Source of the DNA: Pagrus major
Lineage: Eukaryota; Chordata; Actinopteri; Spariformes; Sparidae
Assembly: GCF_040436345.1 (NCBI RefSeq)
Contig: NC_133236.1
Span: 16,509,466 to 16,573,465 of the forward strand
Reading direction: 5' to 3'
DNA: 64,000 nt
The notes under the pieces are model-generated. The model saw only the letters and a program-made list of their open reading frames with translations, was not told the origin of the DNA and made no database searches. Shown here in pieces: positions 48,901-58,161 of the stretch. Position 1 is the stretch's first letter. Every line of letters starts with the position of its first letter. The translations under genes and the position numbers were made by a program.

Positions 48901-51900
48901 AAGTCTAACCAGTAAGCTAATGTTATCCGTCTCCTGGCTGCGGCTTCATATCTATTGGATTGATATAAGAGTGGTATTGATCTTATCAAATTTTCTATGA
49001 GAAAACAGACAAACTTTCAAATCTATCTGTTCTTTCAGTGTAACTACATAGTCTAATTACTATGATATGTAACATTAATACGATGTCGTGAACAATCACA
49101 ATGTCTGGAATAGGTATGAAGTGGGGTTTTCTCTGCACTATATCCTGGATATGCAATAATCTAATTACAGTAACGTTGTTGAATAATTATATTTAACCTA
49201 TTACACATAGCTAGTTATGTTCACCATATGTTTGTTTTTTTATAATGAGGTCGTGTCTGCGTCAGTGGCCGTCCTACTGGAGTGAAACTAACGCCCGCGA
49301 AGCCCCCGACCTCATGGAAATGCACAATGCGTGTGTGCGTATTGAGAGCTGACTGGTTGGAGGAGGTGTGAGAGTGGGATGCGTCTGACATTTCTTTTGT
49401 TTGCTTTGATGGACTCGCCCACTGGATGCTCTGGTGGTCTTTATCTAACTGGGGCCATAAAAGCATTAAAAGGTTAAAGAGTTAAACTGAGACAAGGTGA
49501 TGCTGAGCCTACACGTTAAGAATTTGAGCAGACAGACTGTAGGTGTGTTATGACGAGCTTTCTAAACCAAAGGATCAGAGCAAATATGTTTGACTGGTGG
49601 CAAGAGCCTGATGATTAAATTGCTTTATTCTGTTTTCTATAGATTTTGTTTCCAGAAACACTGTCTTTATGTATCAAAGTTGAATGGAGAAGCAAGCAGA
49701 GAAGAATATGGATGGTGGTTAATGGTATGATATTTACCTGTTTTTGTTGAAAACTGAAAATAAATGCAGTTTCAACCTTTCGAGGATTAACTTTTGATGG
49801 GGAAAATCCTGACCTTTTACATTTTTATTTATTTGTTGCCCTACAATTACTCATATTTAATGTGTGAGTGTAACAAATTGAAAGCCAGTAAACATACAGA
49901 CCTTCTAAGTCTTTCAATTGTAACCACACTCCACCCAGTTTGAGAAAACCCCCCCAGATCCCCAGCCAACATGGCGTCAGTGTTCTTGATGGCAGCTACA
50001 CCCGTGAACCACAGGCTCAAGAAACTAGCATTGTAAATCTGAAAGAAGCGCATGTCTCATAACACATAAGCATGCCTAGCACACAACATTTTCCCAGAGG
50101 CAGTGTAGCCATTGCAGCACAGAAAATCTCCGTTTACTCTAATTATATCCCCTAAATCAATAAAAACGTATGCCACACTGCTTTTATGTATAACGTCTGT
50201 TACTGAATAAAGATACAGGATCTTGTCTTTCTTATTAGGTGTGTTATTATTTCATAATGTTGAGGGTACTTTCAAAAGACTCTGAAAAGGTTCACTTTTT
50301 CATGTTCGAGGAATGAACATGATTACTTGCTAATTAGGTTTTTCCAGAGTTAGAAATAGATGATGAAATAGAAGAAAGATGAATCGCCTGTCGCTCTGTG
50401 ATTGGGGTTTATTAGGGACTTGTGCTGGTCGCTGTCTCAAAACCCCACTCTGTAAATTCCCCACAGGCACGTCTGTGTTTGTGGCCTGAACAGTGTGAGC
50501 TGTGTGACCTGAAAACAACAGGGTGATAGCAAGGTGACATAACAACATGGTTCAACATGTGGAACGGTGGTGGGCGGGAAAACTACTTGATTTTCTTTAG
50601 ACAGTATGTCAAGTGGCTCCTCTGTGACGAACATGATTTGAGGTATTTTTATGTGCTGCCATCTGTAGGATGGAGGCTGCAGTACAGAGAGTGTGAAAAT
50701 CGGATATGAGCGGAGTGGATAAGAGTGGATAAGAAGCATCGCAAAAGAAAATAATTCGTCAAAAATGCGTCATAACAGACAAAACCTGCTGTGAACACCT
50801 GTTTTATTAGATGACCCACATTTACTGTCTGCGTCAACACCTGCTGCGGGTGTAAAGCTGTCAGGTAATCAGGTCTGCAGTTCAGAAGCAAACCAAAGTG
50901 TGGTTACAACTGCATACAAACGGTGAAACAGGCTGCGGGGGGACATTGTTGTTCATGTTACATCACTGATCACTTTCTCAAGTTCAACATTTTTGGTTTC
51001 ACTAGATAAAATGTTGTTCTTTTTATTAAATGCTTGTTATTTTTCTTCCCTCTCTCTTCTGTTTTGCTGCCTTCACTTCTTCTCTTCATCTCTCGTCATG
51101 TTGTTTGTGTGGACTGTTGTGTTGCTTTAGCTGCCGTAACCTGATCATATTCAGCTCAATTTGAATGTAATTCTACGAATAAATTGTTGGATACCGACTT
51201 AATTCCATTCTGCAAGTCCATCAATAAACTAATAACTGCTGAAAACCAGAGGCTGATGCTAGTTACACAACACATTCAAAATCTTATGAAGTGTATTTGT
51301 CTCATTTCTGGTCAAAATATCTCATTATACTTTATATAGACGCAATCCTTTTACTTATTACAAGCAGTGAACAACTTGCATTCAGTGTTTTTTAATACTT
51401 ATTTTTGAAGTGGCTTTTTTCCCCTACTTATCTCAAAGCCTATCCAGGAAATATAATGTGCTTCAAGTGAAGATAAAAAAAGCTCATTCAGTAATCGCTC
51501 AGTTTTCCACAGCAGACATCTGAAAAAGAATGTGATTGTCCTTGCAGCTGAATAAGAGACATGGTCCTACAGAAAATCGGCATATGTTCAGTAAACATTG
51601 CAAAGGATGGCAAAAGATTTAAAACAATGATGTACACACCTGATAGGCGACCATGGCATCCCCAACGCCTTCCCAAAGACCAGTGACGGGGCAGAGCGTC
51701 GTCTCTGAGCCAAGTGTCTGAGGTGCTGTAAGAAAACAGAGCTTTAACAATAAAATATTTAATTTATTAATTTTTCTATGTGAGGTCAATATGTTTTACT
51801 TTCAGACTGCATACCATGCTGCCATTTCACACTTGCTTTAACACTTAGCACTAGCGGTCGGCTGTCAGGTGTTACATCCTACTGTCTTCAACCCATTTGT

Positions 51901-54900
51901 TTAACTGGTTGCCTCGACAGTAAGAATGAAACTTTTGTCTCCATGTAAGCCCACAGACTGCATATGTCAGATCAGAAAGTCTGACAGGGAAGTGAAAGTC
52001 CAGGATAGAATCATAAAAGCCTTAAAGAATATACTTTTAAAGGTGCAATATGTAAAAATTGTCCACCTGTCAAAGGTCACTCCGAACAAATAGAGGGCAC
52101 CTAAATAACTGCTCACTTTATCCTTTGCTGTAACTATGTATGGCTGCAACCTCTAGCTGTCATTAGCCAGTTAGCTCTGTTAGCCATGCAGCTAGTAGCC
52201 CTAAGCTGACTCTAGTCTCTGCAGACAGGGAGCTCGGAGCAAAGAGGGAATGTTGGTGTTCACACTACGAGTAACGTGACGGGGCTCTGCAGCCTCACAT
52301 TGAACCGGTGTTAAAATGCCCAACTTTACAGCAAAATTAAACCTTTGCAGCCTGTTAAAAAAAGGTATTCTATAGCGACATTCACCGTTCATGACATGTC
52401 AGTTTTTGAAATATTTACCACCTATTGTGAGAGGTTGTGGCCACGTCACTATAAAATGACTTCGGTGGCCACCCTGAACTACCGCAAGGCTCCATTTCCA
52501 AGCTTAATGCATCTATGGATTTTCCAGATGACAAAAAGCAAAGCAAAGACTCAGTGAAGTCCTCCATTGATTGATTCTATCAAGAGGGAGAACTACTACT
52601 ATACTGGTACACAAAACCGTGTCTTTAAGTCATTGCTTTGGTCCTTAGGTCCAAACCAACGCTTTAAAACCTTTCTAGTGCTAGAGTTCATTGACCTGTT
52701 GATTGATTTTTTTATTGAATCAGTGAAAGGGCTTCTTCACCCCCAGTGCTACAGTGGAGGTAGCATAGTGTCCTCTTTTAAGCACTTATGAAGACCCTAC
52801 CTTGTGTTTGTCTGTCTAATGGGAGCAGCTCAACACGAGGTATTTCAATCAAGGAAGAAAAAAAACAACAACAGAACAGATGGTTTGCTGTGATGGGAGA
52901 TTTTACTGCATTTTGGACAGCAGTCAGCAAAGCACTTACAGAATAATCGGTGTGATCATTCTGAAGCCTGTTCGGGTTTTTTTTTAACAACAAAGACGAG
53001 GTAACGTCATAAATGGGCAATAAGGAACGCACAAACAGAACTAAACGCAACTAAATATTCAGTCGCAAAATAACCAACCCGTCTGCAAAAGCCACATTTC
53101 CAATTTAAAAATCATTACATAAACGAGACACATTGAGAATATGGACAGAATTTTGAGTGCAATGTAATATTAAATATGCTGTCAGTGGTGCACGACAGTC
53201 AAAACTACCGATAATGAGGTCTTAGAAGTCAGAAAACTGTACAAAGAAAGAGCTCCGCGCCTCAACTCACTTCATTTACCGAAACAGATTGGTTGAGAAA
53301 TTGTTCCTGTTCAATCTGAGGACAGACTCAACACCATCAGCATCAACAGCATCAACACCATCACAGGAAAATGTTTGACTCTCACTGAAGTCACCGGGCC
53401 ATGACGATAACATATGGACTCCCACTACTGTGGGATTTTGAATCGCTTATGTATGAACGCTCCATATTGACAGCTGATTGCATGTTGCCTAGCAACAGCA
53501 AGACCTTCATACTGCAAGAAGAAAAAAAAACGAAGCCATATATCAAATTTAAGAGCTAAACCTTCTGGAGGAATAAACACCCAGAGTCACATCAGATTCT
53601 GCTCTGAGCCAGAGCTGGTAGGAGAGCTCAGAGATTATTTTTTCACTTAGAGAACATTATTCTGAGGGGGATATGAATGCCATAATTTATGGCAAACCAT
53701 TGATAATCATTTGGCTATTTCAGTCTGGGTTATGCTGCTAGCATTGCTAACACCAAACCTTTAAATTTATCTTTTAATTTTCCCAGCAGGAACAGTCCAC
53801 ACACATCAACTCTGTTTTGTTCATTTGGGTGAAAGAAAACAAACAAGATATTCCATCTTTTTGTGGCTGCTCTTTTGCTCTAATTGCTGGACAAACTGAG
53901 AAATTGGGCTAAGCAGAATTGAAGACAAAGTAAAAAAAAACCAACACAACAAAACAAACAAAAGCTGGAAGACTTGACAAAGAATCTCTTTCTGGCCTCT
54001 GCAGCTAGTTTCCATCCTGGCACACAATGTCCACTGACTCATGATGGACAAGGACACTGAGGACCGGGATGACCGATCAGTTCAGGGTGCATGTACTTCT
54101 CCTTGTGAGCCTGAAAAAACTGCTTGGGGGTGTTCCAAGATGGCCTAAAAAGACTTTGATACTCATTTACCGAGCATCAGTGATATCTGTGAGGTGAGGT
54201 GCTGGCACAGAGCCCAACACCTTTTCACCCTGGTGCTGTCTGGCAAGTAGTACAGAAGTATTCGCAGTGAACAACCAGATGACAGAGCAGCTTCTTTCCT
54301 CAGGCTGTGAGGCTCCTCAATTCAACGCTCACCAACATAAAAAAAAGTTTGGTTTTTGTGACTTGTTATTAGATCATCCATTTATATAATTTTTGTTTTG
54401 TGAGTAGCATAAAAGGACTACAGTTAGATGTTAGACTAGTTCCTGTGTTAAACCTTGAACTGCACCAAAACCTTCAAACATAACACGAAATGTAATTAGC
54501 TGACTCAGTGCCACTGTTCAACAACTATTTGAATTTCCAGACCCAAATTAATTATTCATCATTGTCAAGGTTAGATGACTCATGTGATGAAAAGGAACTG
54601 CAGTTCAAGCTGCATTATTAGATGATAGATCGATGATATAATCATATAATATGTCGTATCCTTTTGATTTTCAAGTATCTTTAATAAACCTCGGATAAAA
54701 TAATCTTCTAGACCAAACTCATGTTGTGTTGTGTTGTATTTTAAAGCCCCCATTACTCCACTATTCACCCTCTTTTAACTCCATTTTTGGTCTCTACCAC
54801 CTTCTGAGGGAAAAATATGGCTGTGTAGCAGCTAAATGTTTCACATGTTCACCAGCTGTTTGCAGGCATAAAACTAAAGATGGGACGAGATTGAAATGAA

Positions 54901-56273
54901 GGGCCGTAGAGCTGATAGGAGCTGCAGAGTCAGGTGATTCTCTGTAGGATTTCAGCTCTCACATTAGAAGGAAAGCTACTGTAATATAAAAATATTGTTT
55001 ATAGCAGCTTTAATGCAGTGAGATGCAGTTAAAAACTGATTACACCTCAACAAAAATGATATTTAATTTTGAAAAGTTTAATTAACCAACAAGTCCTCAT
55101 ACGTAAACTTGTGAATAGGTCCTTTGTAATTGCACCCTGAACAGGACGATTGTTCGGCAGGCGGTGCAGGTGCTTGCTCATGAGGGAAATGTCATGTCAT
55201 GAAATAAACTTTGTTGTGAATTATACAAATAAAGATAGATTGCTTGATTGATTGATTTGTCAGAACCTTACAAAGCTGAATTATTCACATGAGATTTCTC
55301 TGCTCTGCCAGCTCTACGGTTCAAGTTTGGGTTGTTTAGGCAACTGAAACTACTTAGTTAGGGTGAGGGAAAAATCATGGTCGTTGTTCAGAGAAACAAC
55401 TGTTCACAGTTTGTGATCACTTTGCATATTTACCCTCAACCCCACTGCCATAGTGAATGTTGGCAATGTACGTTTCGGCAAAATATGTTGAAATGTCACA
55501 TTTCTTTATGTTAAACGCTGTGCTTATGGACTGGTGAGGTTTAGTCACAAAACCCACTTGGTTAGGGTAAGTAACAGCTCATGTTTTGGCTTAAAATACC
55601 TGTTTTGGTGGCCAAAAACATTGCAGAAGATGTCCCAAATGCCCATCAAATATATTTGTTTCGTTTTTTGTCACCAAAAACGAGACTGGAAAATGTCTCC
55701 TTAAACATATCCTGTGATTTTGTGGTCTCAGTATACAGACTACATTTATGTGTTGATGATTTGTTTCTGCACTCTGTGAGGCTCAGAGACTTGACATAAC
55801 ACCTTCCATAACCAATAGCTCGGGGCGGACATTTCACACATCAACACCTCTAGAAAGGTTCTCATATGAAGGAATTGAACTGAAATCGATCTGACCCTGG
55901 GCCCATTTCCTGTCACCTAATTACCAGTGAATCAGAGAACCGTTTCCTCACTCTGTATGGTGCTTGTTAGTGGTTTCTTTCCTTGTTGATGTTTACTGAC
56001 CTTTTCTCAACCTTCTTATGTAACTCAGCCTTCAAACCCCTGTCCCTTCCCCACATAGCACTGATGAACAAGGTGCTAGTCTGCTGGTGTCAGATTCATG
56101 AGTCTGGAACATTTAAAAAGCAGCATCTCACACTGAATCACACTGTGCAGTCGTACAACAGGATCTTTTTCACCTTTGGATGGGGGATCAATACTCACAG
56201 GGCGTAGAGAAGGTGCAGCATCATCATAGCTTCCTCTCCTCATCGCTGCAGGTCCATAATCTGGAGAGTCCAT
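35744..56273 (-). CDS. tagap: TAGAP-like Rho GTPase-activating protein with PH domain (14 exons)
   Basis: RhoGAPs speed GTP hydrolysis by Rho-family GTPases; TAGAP acts in lymphocyte activation and migration. Coding exons on the minus strand are 56199-56273, 51640-51725, 45918-46085, 43298-43462, 41087-41128, 40556-40640, 40384-40437, 39927-39996, 39508-39659, 38747-38908, 38206-38315, 37704-37890, 37333-37414 and 35744-36909. They sum to 2,604 nt, coding 867 aa plus stop, all in phase at GT-AG sites. A PH domain spans about residues 70-180 (RHLFLFSDVIVFAKLK; RSPEVKERWLDTLHR). RhoGAP spans about 285-475, with arginine finger Arg317 in GPSTEGVFR. The tail has Ser-rich RRCSEP (542-547) and ends RRCSQPVFEELSYAKESYV. 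That ending resembles human TAGAP as I remember it; the PH region resembles its paralogue ARHGAP20. Synteny with rsph3 and ezr supports tagap. Confidence 0.9.
37333..37414 (-). CDS. tagap: tagap coding exon 13 (end of RhoGAP)
   Basis: This 82-nt exon has acceptor ttgctgcag and donor GTACAT. It encodes VTELTQFLIENCEILGENIP and then NLLDTDE. FLIENCxxxxGENIP is shared with human TAGAP. Confidence 0.93.
37704..37890 (-). CDS. tagap: tagap coding exon 12 (RhoGAP)
   Basis: This 187-nt exon has acceptor cccccctcag and donor GTAGAG. It encodes VVDQLTVANKLLLQHLVCVL, then HHIVESADTNKMDAYNLAVC and IAPTLLQLD. The N-K-M-x-x-x-N-L-A-x-x-x-x-P motif is diagnostic for RhoGAP. Confidence 0.95.
38206..38315 (-). 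CDS. tagap: tagap coding exon 11 (RhoGAP)
   Basis: This 110-nt exon has acceptor ttgttgcag and donor GTAAGT. It encodes SFLKELPGSLLASELYDTWM and then TALDNKDPQQRALEIT. Exon 10's end plus this gives LLKSFLKELPGSLL, the classic K-x-x-L-R/K-x-L-P RhoGAP motif. Confidence 0.94.
38392..38600 (+). repeat. 'gttactcaagtgctatatttaagt' interspersed repeat
   Basis: It starts cagtggtgaaaagttacaag, then atagttactcaagtgctata, and ends in ctcttccgccactgtgg. It has the same family words as 24,258. It lies in tagap intron 10. Confidence 0.6.
38747..38908 (-). CDS. tagap: tagap coding exon 10 (RhoGAP, arginine finger)
   Basis: This 162-nt exon has acceptor cttcactag and donor GTACGT. It encodes EMLVLLRKKGPSTEGVFRKP, with catalytic Arg317 in EGVFR, then REQLNNGQEVDMEGQPVVLL and VGLLK. 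Confidence 0.94.
39508..39659 (-). CDS. tagap: tagap coding exon 9 (linker, start of RhoGAP)
   Basis: This 152-nt exon has acceptor tcccatcag and donor GTAAGT. It encodes NKWSLVRRIRKGSSFINKAR, then PQLFGQPLCKICPDECSLPK and PVA. The FGQPL...LPKPV stretch is the usual N-terminal border of TAGAP/ARHGAP20 RhoGAP domains. Confidence 0.9.
39927..39996 (-). CDS. tagap: tagap coding exon 8
   Basis: This 70-nt exon has acceptor ttgttgccag and donor GTGAGT. It encodes GDAKTSALPKQLNNQEERPQ and then QPI, a polar linker. Confidence 0.82.
40384..40437 (-). CDS. tagap: tagap coding exon 7
   Basis: This 54-nt exon has acceptor ctcttctag and donor GTAAGT. It encodes TKTLTGGGMEQLIEFPLD. It corresponds to the start of the Ras-association-like region of ARHGAP20, but the rest of that region is absent. 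Confidence 0.85.
40556..40640 (-). CDS. tagap: tagap coding exon 6
   Basis: This 85-nt exon has acceptor tttgtcatcgtag and donor GTGAGT. It encodes KIKDANARVGCASSPPDVLM and then KVLSGSIT. The internal Met of LMKVLSGS is roughly where I recall human TAGAP beginning. Confidence 0.85.
41087..41128 (-). CDS. tagap: tagap coding exon 5 (PH C-terminal helix)
   Basis: This 42-nt micro-exon has acceptor ttgccgacag and donor GTAAGA. It encodes SPEVKERWLDTLHR, the PH C-terminal helix with its conserved Trp. The match to ARHGAP20's equivalent helix and the frame on both sides support this very short exon. Confidence 0.85.
42195..42665 (+). repeat. 'gttagcttagct' foldback repeat
   Basis: It has inverted ends (ttagcttccac near 42,208 and gtggaagctaat near 42,635), a core cagttagcttagcttagctt, and aaggctggaaacagtgggaa. 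It lies in tagap intron 4. Confidence 0.6.
43298..43462 (-). CDS. tagap: tagap coding exon 4 (PH domain, middle)
   Basis: This 165-nt exon has acceptor tttgtaacag and donor GTGAGC. It encodes SNAGYRLKHRVSLQDIWLHG, an acidic loop FEDETEDEEG, and DLRVTLVLAWALTFCLVCF. Confidence 0.9.
43630..44110 (+). repeat. Three diverged tandem units in tagap intron 3
   Basis: The phrase agaaataaaaggtgtg(c/a)tt recurs at about 43,643 and 43,738, with a third diverged copy, agaaataacaagggtgattt, at about 43,967. Each is followed by a tgaaagtgcttgaaaca-like stretch. Copies 2 and 3 also share acatgtaaacacggcgagga-like and gttgattgtgaaggataa-like words. Confidence 0.6.
45918..46085 (-). CDS. tagap: tagap coding exon 3 (PH domain, first half)
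   Basis: This 168-nt exon has acceptor tctcactcag and donor GTGAGA. It encodes EEASCWVSVEQSPFVLGLTS, then ENGELLLDECVQVTEGSKTK and ERHLFLFSDVIVFAKLK, a typical PH beta-strand pattern. Confidence 0.9.
48020..48130 (+). repeat. 'cttaagtacaagtagcagagtag' repeat fragment
   Basis: It contains tttcacttaagtacaagtag and gtagtaacatgtaaacattt, a short fragment of the 'tactcaagtactgtacttaagt' family. Confidence 0.5.
48150..49130 (+). repeat. Tandem duplication of about 0.4-0.5 kb carrying the foldback repeat
   Basis: The word atcaatactacgttgtcatc (48,152) recurs as atcaatactatgttgtgaac (48,653) and as taatacgatgtcgtgaacaa (49,076). gagacagttattgttagctt followed by accagctatcc is present at about 48,396 and 48,755. 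Units 1 and 2 both end with a (t/g)agagtggt(g/a)ttgatct stretch. Spacing between units is about 500 and 420 bp. It lies in tagap intron 2. Confidence 0.7.
51640..51725 (-). CDS. tagap: tagap coding exon 2
   Basis: This 86-nt exon has acceptor tttcttacag and donor GTGTGT. It encodes HLRHLAQRRRSAPSLVFGKA and then LGMPWSPIR. The RRRSAPSL motif resembles the N-terminus of ARHGAP20. A second acceptor 8 bp inside (cacctcag) would break the frame from exon 1. Confidence 0.85.
52036..52345 (+). repeat. 'aaaggtgcaatatgtaaaaattg' interspersed repeat
   Basis: It starts ttaaaggtgcaatatgtaaa and contains gtcattagccagttagctct and gccatgcagctagtagccct. This is a widespread teleost repeat of which the copy at 1,290 is a reverse relative. 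It lies in tagap intron 1. Confidence 0.6.
54100..54330 (+). mobile_element. LINE 3' end remnant
   Basis: One plus frame across 54,256-54,322 reads (with stops) QSSFFPQAVRLLNS, the C-terminal phrase of reverse-transcriptase proteins of several fish LINEs. Stops upstream show it is a dead fragment. It lies in tagap intron 1. Confidence 0.5.
54745..55020 (+). repeat. 'gtagcagctaaatgtttcac' interspersed repeat
   Basis: The words taccaccttctgagggaaaa, tggctgtgtagcagctaaat and gttcaccagctgtttgcagg are typical of a teleost dispersed repeat. It ends near atagcagctttaa. Confidence 0.45.
55180..55258 (+). repeat. LINE-like tail ending in gattgattgatt
   Basis: It contains gaaataaactttgttgtgaa and aataaagatagattgcttga followed by gattgattg. 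This simple tail resembles that of fish LINEs. Confidence 0.35.
56199..56273 (-). CDS. tagap: tagap coding exon 1 (start)
   Basis: The ATG is at 56271-56273. It encodes MDSPDYGPAAMRRGSYDDAA and then PSLRP, ending in phase 0 at donor GTGAGT. It joins in frame to the exon ending at 51,725. It is the first ATG, but an upstream noncoding or coding exon cannot be excluded. Confidence 0.75.
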
Positions 56274-56571
56274 GCTGGTGTCTCCGAGTAAGCCCTCAAC
56301 CTCCTGCTGTCCGGTGGTGTAGTTTGTGTGTAGTTTTCACTCTGCAAGTGGAGGAGAAGTAGTTAGCGTCCCAGTTTCAGGGTACTGCTGTGAACGAGCA
56401 GGGGAGCGGCTGCAGAATGACGCCTACTGTCCTGGCGAACAGCTTCTTCATGCTGGTGCTAATGAGGTTCACAACAATGGAGGCCCGGCTGGCACACAAA
56501 GTAGGAGAGGGGGTTTTTGTGCCTGACCTGGACCTGCAGTGCCAGTTTGAGAGGAGCCACCGACGCCCCCC

Positions 56572-56708
56572 TCACAGCCTGTCCTGTTCCGCTCCAGTGG
56601 GGCAGCTTCCTCCCATAATGAGATCGCCGTGCGGCCCATCAGGGCCTGCCGCCTCGTCCTCATTTTCAGGGTAACGAGGGTGAGATGCCGTGACAGGCAG
56701 TGCCTCTG
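56572..56708 (-). CDS. Possible terminal exon of an unidentified gene (doubtful)
   Basis: After a good acceptor, ccctgtttttcag (ending at 56,709), a minus-strand frame reads ALPVTASHPRYPENEDEAAG and on through MGGSCPTGAEQDRL to a TGA at 56,572. Its composition looks protein-like and contrasts with the AT-rich flanks. The opposite strand is also open here (56,390-56,674), as expected for any GC-rich patch, so coding is unproven. No family is recognised. It could also be tagap 5'UTR. Confidence 0.25.
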
Positions 56709-58082
56709 AAAAACAGGGTCTCTGAGGTATTCTCCCCATCCCCCCGGACAAACATGAATAGTTGCACACCCACACAAATGTACTTTTACAGTTTAGTTTT
56801 TAAGACTGTTACAGTATGCTTTTATTCTATTAGGATTAGGATCGATTAGGAAAACACACTTTTTGTTTGAAAACAACAGAGATGAATGCAATTCACATTT
56901 TAAACTGATGTTAGATAAGTGAAGAAAATGCATCATAATGTAATCTGTCATCATCCTGAGACACAAAACTTCCTTTTATTTCGGAAACGGACACAGAACT
57001 AAAGAGAAAAGGGAAGGTGTGACATTTTATTTCCATCTCTCCCTCAAAGATCTGCACTCCACATTTATTCACAGAAATACTTTTGTCCTATGTCATAACT
57101 CTGGTGAGTCACTACTGACAACAAACTTTATACATAATCACCGGGGTGATTGGTGTCTGCATTGTTGTTGTGCATTATGTCTTTTTTTCTCAAAGTCAAA
57201 AAACAAACTTCTTTTGCTCAGGTTTACATCTGTGGGAAATTCAGTCTCACTTTCACCTAACCTGCAAATATTTGGCCTAAACACAGCAACTCCAGTGATA
57301 ACTTGTCAGCGGGGGACATTCAAACAAACAAACAGCACTTTTGGCCCTTTTGTTGCTAGCGTTTACAGTTGGCCTCGGTCCTGGAGGAATCCATTTAGCA
57401 CCGTTTAGAAAGAGCTTTTCCATCCAGTTGTCAAAAACTCAGCGTGAAGTCAATTCTGAGCAGGTTGTTTATCAGCTGACCGGTGGAGTGGCAGCGATGG
57501 CGACATTTATTCTACGGGGGTGTTCAATTATTATCACCACTGCAATTTATGCCATTTCAGATTTGTTTTATTTAATGAATCTATTTTTGACACACATTTC
57601 CATTTTCCAAGTATGCATACAGCTTATACATAGTTGTGTTTGTGTTTTTTCACTGGCACTGAAGAGTAATTACGCTGCCGCAGACTGACATGCCTCTTTG
57701 TGTAGCTTCCCCATGCATAGATGCAGCTTCTTCCTTTCAAACACCAGCCAGAGCCCCCCGCTGCCTTTGATAGCTTATTACTGTTATGTTTTTGCTTTTT
57801 ACAGCATTTTATAACTTTTGTCGAGTGTTTGTCAACATGGTAAAATTCCTGATGAAACCGTGTTGCTGATATGGACGGTGGAGGAAGCTTTGTGGCTTTG
57901 CTCATCAATACAGCCTATTGTCAAGAGATTACATAATCTGCAGCACATACACAAAGACTCAGTAAACTGCCCAGTCTGACACAGTGTCTATAAACAGGGC
58001 TTCAGTCTTGTGCTTTGGTCTCCTCAAATCGAAATGTCACTCTCTATTCATTCGTGTTTGGTTTCTCAATCTGTTTACTCTG

Positions 58083-58084
<2 letters not shown>

Positions 58085-58160
<76 letters not shown>
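58085..58160 (+). repeat. (TG)38 microsatellite
   Basis: 76 bp of uninterrupted TG. It gives spurious Cys-Val and Thr-His frames. Confidence 0.98.

Positions 58161-58161
<1 letters not shown>

Noticed and set aside
51640..51717. Alternative acceptor (cacctcag) for tagap exon 2, 8 bp inside the chosen one
   Set aside because: It breaks the reading frame from exon 1 (phase 0). The acceptor tttcttacag at 51,726 keeps HLRHLAQRRRSAPSL in frame.
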